NCBI RefSeq assembly: GCF_003994475.1
Contig: NZ_RZNY01000004.1
Location: 235,665 to 299,664, forward strand
DNA from: Paenibacillus anaericanus
GTDB taxonomy: Bacteria > Bacillota > Bacilli > Paenibacillales > Paenibacillaceae
Reading direction: 5' to 3'
DNA: 64,000 nt
The notes beneath the pieces were generated by a model, which saw only the letters and a list, made by a program, of their open reading frames with translations, was not told the origin of the DNA and did no database searches. The first letter of the stretch is position 1, and each line of letters opens with the position of its first letter. A program made the translations under genes and the position numbers. This document shows, piece by piece, positions 60,486 through 64,000 of this stretch.

Positions 60486-62228
60486 TTATGGATAACTCAA
60501 CCCGAAACCTTGCGGATAATTACCGTCTATGGTTACTGGCAATTTCCCTTTGGGTTCTGAGCCAAATATAACACGAACGGCTGATTCCCAGGATACAGGA
60601 ACGGGAGTCAGCCAATACCAGGTATCCAAGGCATAGGTTGCCATGTATGCAGCTACATCTGGATATCCTACAATATCATTCGGATTTCCGAGCGAAACAG
60701 CAACAACAGGCTTTCCGATATCACTTAATTTGTTAACCAAATCAATTTGTCCTTGCGTGATTTCTCGATCCGAATATGTGAAAATCATAATTCGATCCAT
60801 ACTTTGGGCCAAATTAATCACGGTGTTAATACTATCTTGCGTTACATCCAGCTTTTCTCCTTTCGCTCGGGCTACTTGAAACGAGATTACTTTACCCTTG
60901 CTAACTTTTCTTACAGTCTCAGCTATCTGATCTGCATAAGCCATACTCACTACTAGAGTGGATTCTTCGGTTTGAGGATCAAATGGTAAAATGTTATCGT
61001 TCTTGACTAGTGTTACAGAATCCATAGCAATACGTTCTGCTAACTCCTTGTGTTCCTTGTTTCCTACCACTTCTGTGGCATTATCGATGTCTACCAATCG
61101 ATGTTCAAACATGTTCATCTTTAATTTATATGTAATAATCCGTTCCACAGATTCATCTATACGACTTCTCTCCAGCTTGCCTGCTTGTAGTGCTTGGAAT
61201 AGAGAATTCAAGGTATCTAGTTGATCAGACGCGGATCCGTTAGCCATAACAATATCTGCTCCAGCATTAATAGCCATAACAGCTGCTTCTCCGGCTCCCC
61301 AATTTTTCGAAATGGCTTCCATAACCATAGCATCGGTAACAATGATTCCTTGAAAATCGAGATCGTTCCTCAAAAGTCCTGTTAGAACTTTTTTTGACAA
61401 AGTTGCAGGTAAATCTGGATCAATAGCTTGAATGATAATATGGGATGTCATAATAGACTCGATTCCTTGGTCGATAGCCGCTTTAAATGGAGGAAGATGT
61501 ACTTCCCGCAGAACTTCTTCGCTATAAGATATAGTGGACAAAGTAAAATGTGTATCGAACCCCGTATCCCCATGCCCTGGAAAATGCTTAGCACTGGATG
61601 CGATCCCTTCACTCTGATAGCCCTTTATCTCTGCAGCCGTCATTTCGCTAACCAAATTCGTATCTTCTCCAAATGAGCGAACGCCAATAACTGCATTTAG
61701 AGGATTGGAGTTTACATCTGCTACCGGCGAGAAACTCCAATGGAATCCCATAGCTTTAGCTTCAATCGCCGTTAGTTTCGCAGCTCGTTCAGCGTATTCT
61801 ACATTTTGTGTTGCCCCAATCGCCATTTGTCTTGGAAGAACCGTAGCTTCACCAGGAACTCTTTGGGCCACTCCATACTCCATGTCACCTGAAATGAAAA
61901 TGGGTATTCCTAATCTAGATTCGGATGCCCATTGCTGCAATTGGTTAATGAACTTTGCTGTCTCAACTGCTGTTTCATATCGACGATTTAAGAGAGCGCT
62001 ACCCACAAAGTATTCTTTAATCATACTTTTGGAAAATGGATCTGTTTCGTTTGTAGGTGTATACATAACGAGTTGACCGATCTTTTCTTTGTCAGTCATT
62101 TTCGCTACAATTTCCTTGGCGTTATGTTCGATTGATTCCTTGGATGCATTAGAATTTAATGAGTAGACGATAACAACTATTGTGCTTACTGCGACAAAGA
62201 CTAGTAGGGCGATTTGTCTTCTCTTCAT
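60486..62228 (-). CDS. Membrane-anchored GH3 beta-N-acetylhexosaminidase-like protein
   Basis: A 580-residue protein with an N-terminal hydrophobic signal anchor (about 7-24) and a GH3 N-terminal barrel: 'MTDKEKIGQLVMYTPT', 'GIPIFISGDMEYGVAQRV', 'FHWSFSPVADVNSNPLNAVIGVRSFGED', and 'SSAKHFPGHGDTGFDTH', the KHFPGHG motif of NagZ-type enzymes with the catalytic Asp/His dyad; 'GIIVTDAMVMEAIS' carries the nucleophile Asp. A C-terminal domain (about 390-580) follows. AGGAGG precedes the ATG. It likely trims N-acetylhexosamine from peptidoglycan or chitin fragments, which would match the GH19 gene and GlcNAc PTS in the window. Confidence 0.9.
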   Translation of the reverse strand: MKRRQIALLVFVAVSTIVVIVYSLNSNASKESIEHNAKEIVAKMTDKEKIGQLVMYTPTNETDPFSKSMIKEYFVGSALLNRRYETAVETAKFINQLQQWASESRLGIPIFISGDMEYGVAQRVPGEATVLPRQMAIGATQNVEYAERAAKLTAIEAKAMGFHWSFSPVADVNSNPLNAVIGVRSFGEDTNLVSEMTAAEIKGYQSEGIASSAKHFPGHGDTGFDTHFTLSTISYSEEVLREVHLPPFKAAIDQGIESIMTSHIIIQAIDPDLPATLSKKVLTGLLRNDLDFQGIIVTDAMVMEAISKNWGAGEAAVMAINAGADIVMANGSASDQLDTLNSLFQALQAGKLERSRIDESVERIITYKLKMNMFEHRLVDIDNATEVVGNKEHKELAERIAMDSVTLVKNDNILPFDPQTEESTLVVSMAYADQIAETVRKVSKGKVISFQVARAKGEKLDVTQDSINTVINLAQSMDRIMIFTYSDREITQGQIDLVNKLSDIGKPVVAVSLGNPNDIVGYPDVAAYMATYALDTWYWLTPVPVSWESAVRVIFGSEPKGKLPVTIDGNYPQGFGLSYP

Positions 62229-62302
62229 AATTACCTCCTAAATATAGGAACTTAATTCTAAGCTACATTAATCAACTAATTTATGTCAACTTTTGCCATC
62301 AT

Positions 62303-62341
62303 TTAAAAGAAACCTCGAACCTTTTAAACGAGGTTCGAGGC
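62303..62341 (-). terminator. Terminator after the collagen-like gene
   Basis: On the minus strand CCTCGAACC...GGTTCGAGG (10-base loop) is followed by TTTCTTTTAAATG, 25 bases beyond the stop codon. Confidence 0.85.
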
Positions 62342-62365
62342 TTTGAGTGAATTAGAAATTCATAA

Positions 62366-64000
<1,635 letters not shown>

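Overview
The window looks like a chromosomal segment from a Paenibacillus-type member of the Bacillales. The grounds are moderate-to-low GC, strong AGGAGG ribosome-binding sites, many TTG/GTG starts, a T-box before tyrS, a guanidine-I riboswitch before a ykkC/ykkD-type SMR pair, an S-layer-homology (SLH) surface protein, a Gly-X-Y collagen-like protein, a YhgE/Pip protein and paired OmpR-type two-component systems. No prophage, IS element, CRISPR array or rRNA was recognised. Most genes lie on the minus strand, so the window probably sits inside one replichore.

Left part (1-13.4 kb): end of an unrecognised gene, a PQQ-propeller lipoprotein, a coiled-coil protein, a Gfo/Idh/MocA oxidoreductase, a chromate transporter, an SDR/epimerase/DUF817 membrane cluster, two near-identical tRNA-Leu(UAG) genes flanking a small YjfB-type gene, a nucleotidyltransferase/GNAT pair, then a striking tandem array of 98 perfect GGTCTG hexamers (telomere-like, G-quadruplex-prone) beside a long hairpin, followed by an MFS transporter and an aldo/keto reductase. 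Middle-left (13.5-23 kb): VOC protein, ECF-like sigma factor with a tiny upstream membrane protein, two response regulator/histidine kinase pairs (one in an operon with a multidrug ABC exporter), MgtC-like protein, and a divergent second IF-3.

Middle (23-34.9 kb): a junction with a gene remnant and an HTH protein; an AT-rich cyclase/AraC/LysE group; then a compact NAD-salvage operon (pnuC - nadR-like NMNAT/NR kinase - NrtR-type NUDIX regulator - NADAR domain protein) with a visible promoter and a 23-bp palindrome next to it. Beyond it come a secreted copper-amine-oxidase-N-like protein, a divergent HprK paralogue, and a MocR regulator divergent from a PNPOx-like flavoprotein.

Right part (35-64 kb): GH19 chitinase-like protein, a 1360-aa SLH protein, AraC/GyrI-like regulator, small hypothetical genes, azoreductase, B12-riboswitch-controlled metE, a protein closely resembling replication terminator protein (Rtp) with an inverted pair of near-identical 19-bp sites upstream, guanidine exporter pair, GlcNAc/glucose-type PTS EIICB and EIIA with a perfect cre site and a candidate small RNA upstream, YhgE/Pip, HrpB, a low-molecular-weight phosphatase, a four-copy intergenic repeat, YbjQ-like protein, T-box tyrS, a GH3 hexosaminidase-like lipid/membrane-anchored enzyme and the 3' part of a collagen-like gene that runs off the right edge. 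Best candidates for something new are the hexamer array, the Rtp-like locus and its sites, the NADAR/NrtR/NadR/PnuC operon, and the promoter-hairpin RNA unit upstream of the PTS EIIA gene.
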